From contig JAGHZY010000036.1 in the NCBI GenBank assembly GCA_017745175.1, forward strand, positions 1 to 37,786: DNA of 37,786 nt. Reading direction: 5' to 3'. Source of the DNA: Sphingopyxis sp. (GTDB taxonomy: Bacteria > Pseudomonadota > Alphaproteobacteria > Sphingomonadales > Sphingomonadaceae). A program made the position numbers and the translations under genes. The number at the start of each line of letters is the position of its first letter. Within the stretch, counting starts at the first letter, position 1. This document shows positions 36,208-37,786 of the stretch, one piece after another. The notes below the pieces were generated by a model. The model searched no databases, was not told the origin of the DNA, and saw only the letters and a list, made by a program, of their open reading frames with translations.

Positions 36208-37786
36208 GCGGCCTGCTTCGCCAGCTTCCCCAGCCCCTTCGAGAGTTGCAGCGCGCCGTTGAGCCGCGCGCCCGTGCTGACCCAGTCGCCGCTCACCGAC
36301 AGCCTGTTGTCGGGACGGATGCGCGCGCGGCCCTTGAGGCGTTCGACATAGGCGATCAGGCCCGGAACGTTCGCGAACTGGTCGCCGTGGAAGCTGACGA
36401 GCGCGCCCTTGGTGCCGACGTCGAGCTTGGCGATGCCTGCGAGCTTTGCGTTCGCCTTGATCTCCATGAGCTGGATGAGATTCGCGGTCTCGGGTGGCAG
36501 CGGGCCGAAGCGGTCGATCATCTCGGCAGCGAAGGCGTCGAGCGCCGGCCGGTCGCCGGCCTCATTGAGGCGGCGGTAGAGCGCCATGCGCAGCGGCAGG
36601 TCGGGGACATAATCCTCGGGGATCAGGATCGGCGCGTCGACCGTGATGACGGGCGACAGCGCTTCGCGCGGCGGCGCGGCGCCCATGCCCTCGGCCTTGG
36701 CAACGAGGATCGCCTCCTCAAGCATCGACTGGTAGAGTTCGAAGCCGACCTCGCGGATATGCCCCGACTGCTCGTCGCCGACGAGGTTGCCCGCGCCGCG
36801 AATGTCGAGATCGTGGCTCGCGAGCTGAAAACCCGCACCCAATGTGTCGAGATCGCCGAGCAGCTTGAGCCGTTTTTCGGCGGTGTCGGTAATCGCGCCG
36901 CCTTCGAGCGTCGTGAGATAGGCATAGGCGCGCGTCTTCGAGCGCCCGACGCGGCCGCGCAGCTGGTAGAGCTGCGCGAGGCCGAAGCGGTCGGCGCGGT
37001 GGACGATCAGCGTGTTCGCGCTCGGGATATCGAGCCCGCTTTCGACGATGGTGGTCGAGACGAGCACATCATATTTGCGGTCGTAGAAGGCGCTCATCCG
37101 TTCCTCGACCTCGCCCGGCGCCATTTGGCCGTGCGCGACGACATATTTGATTTCGGGCACCCGCGTGCGCAGGAATTCCTCGATGTCGGGCAGGTCCTTG
37201 ATCCGCGGCGTAACGAAAAAGCTCTGCCCGCCGCGGTCGTGCTCGCGCAGCAGCGCCTCGCGGATCACGACGGGATCCCATGGCGCCACATAGGTGCGAA
37301 CCGCGAGGCGGTCGACCGGCGGGGTCTGGATCACGCTCAGTTCGCGCAGCCCCGACATTGCCATCTGCAGCGTGCGCGGGATGGGGGTAGCGGTCAGTGT
37401 CAGCACATGGACGTCGGCCTTGAGCTGTTTCAGCCGCTCCTTGTGGACGACCCCGAAACGCTGTTCCTCGTCGACGATGACGAGGCCGAGATTTTTGAAC
37501 TCGACCGCCTTGGCGATCACCGCGTGGGTGCCGACGACGATGTCGATCTGCGCGCTCGCGAGGCCGTCGCGCGTCTTTTGCGCTTCGCCTGCCGGAACGA
37601 GGCGCGACAGGCGGCCGATATTGACCGGGAAGCCTTTGAAACGCTCGACGAAGTTCGTGTAGTGCTGGCGGGCGAGCAGGGTGGTGGGCACGACGACCGC
37701 GACCTGCACCCCCGCCATCGCTGCGACGAAGGCGGCGCGCAGCGCGACCTCGGTCTTGCCGAAGCCGACATCGCCGCAGACGAGGC
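36204..37786 (-). CDS. mfd: Transcription-repair coupling factor, C-terminal part (cut by window edge)
   Basis: About 526 codons of the C-terminal half are present; the gene enters from the right edge. The first visible residues, LVCGDVGFGKTEVALRAAFV, are the Walker A region of the Mfd translocase. Then come VVPTTLLARQHYTNF, the Walker B variant VIVDEEQRFGVVHKERLK, LTLTATPIPRTLQMAMSGLR and the RecG-like TRG region TLIVHRADRFGLAQLYQLRG. The last 150 residues form the C-terminal TRCF domain that masks UvrA binding. Mfd removes stalled RNA polymerase and recruits UvrAB. The apparent ATG at 37718 is internal. The protein ends at 36204, overlapping the EAL gene's stop by 4 nt. Confidence 0.96.
   Translation of the reverse strand, partial: LVCGDVGFGKTEVALRAAFVAAMAGVQVAVVVPTTLLARQHYTNFVERFKGFPVNIGRLSRLVPAGEAQKTRDGLASAQIDIVVGTHAVIAKAVEFKNLGLVIVDEEQRFGVVHKERLKQLKADVHVLTLTATPIPRTLQMAMSGLRELSVIQTPPVDRLAVRTYVAPWDPVVIREALLREHDRGGQSFFVTPRIKDLPDIEEFLRTRVPEIKYVVAHGQMAPGEVEERMSAFYDRKYDVLVSTTIVESGLDIPSANTLIVHRADRFGLAQLYQLRGRVGRSKTRAYAYLTTLEGGAITDTAEKRLKLLGDLDTLGAGFQLASHDLDIRGAGNLVGDEQSGHIREVGFELYQSMLEEAILVAKAEGMGAAPPREALSPVITVDAPILIPEDYVPDLPLRMALYRRLNEAGDRPALDAFAAEMIDRFGPLPPETANLIQLMEIKANAKLAGIAKLDVGTKGALVSFHGDQFANVPGLIAYVERLKGRARIRPDNRLSVSGDWVSTGARLNGALQLSKGLGKLAKQAA

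Overview
The window is high-G+C alphaproteobacterial DNA. Its genes match the lignin-aromatic catabolic set known from sphingomonads such as Sphingobium sp. SYK-6: a tetrahydrofolate-dependent vanillate O-demethylase LigM, the extradiol dioxygenase LigAB and an ADP-forming feruloyl-CoA synthetase FerA. A Sphingopyxis/Sphingobium/Novosphingobium-type organism is the best guess; the genus cannot be fixed by eye.

Region 1 (1-8441) is the protocatechuate 4,5-cleavage pathway. A leftward operon ligK-ligU-ligI (ligI runs off the left edge) diverges from an unusual LysR regulator with two tandem HTH domains. Rightward follow a 6PGDH-like/DUF1932 dehydrogenase, ligJ, ligA, ligB, ligC and pobA, mostly with overlapping or near-touching genes. 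Together they take 4-hydroxybenzoate to protocatechuate, open the ring, oxidise to pyrone dicarboxylate, hydrolyse, tautomerise, hydrate and cleave to pyruvate plus oxaloacetate.

Region 2 (8442-17182) handles vanillate and its methyl carbon: folD, an aldehyde dehydrogenase, a CouO-like amidohydrolase, purU, ligM, metF, a DesR-like MarR regulator and an AAHS-type aromatic acid transporter. LigM moves the methoxyl methyl to THF; MetF, FolD and PurU can oxidise it and release formate. A perfect 19-bp palindrome before folD, with degenerate relatives before purU/ligM and desR, suggests one shared MarR regulon.

Region 3 (17232-23848) is the ferulate module: leftward ligV-ferB-acyl-CoA dehydrogenase-ferA, divergent from the MarR repressor gene ferC, with an inverted repeat between them. 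It activates ferulate to its CoA thioester, cleaves it to vanillin and oxidises vanillin to vanillate, which feeds region 2.

Region 4 (about 23850-32980) looks like an inserted defence island. It holds a broken AlpA/MerR-like HTH gene of the kind seen in integrative elements, and a type I restriction-modification operon hsdM-hsdS-hsdR. Translationally coupled to hsdR is a fourth gene for a small protein with a PD-(D/E)XK nuclease signature. The island lies on the 3' side of a tRNA-Asn gene.

Region 5 (32981-37786) is housekeeping: tRNA-Asn, nadK, moaA, a degenerate-GGDEF/EAL protein and the 3' part of mfd, cut by the right edge. The strongest candidate for something undescribed is the extra nuclease gene of the type I operon; the best regulatory candidates are the shared 19-bp operator and the double-HTH LysR protein.
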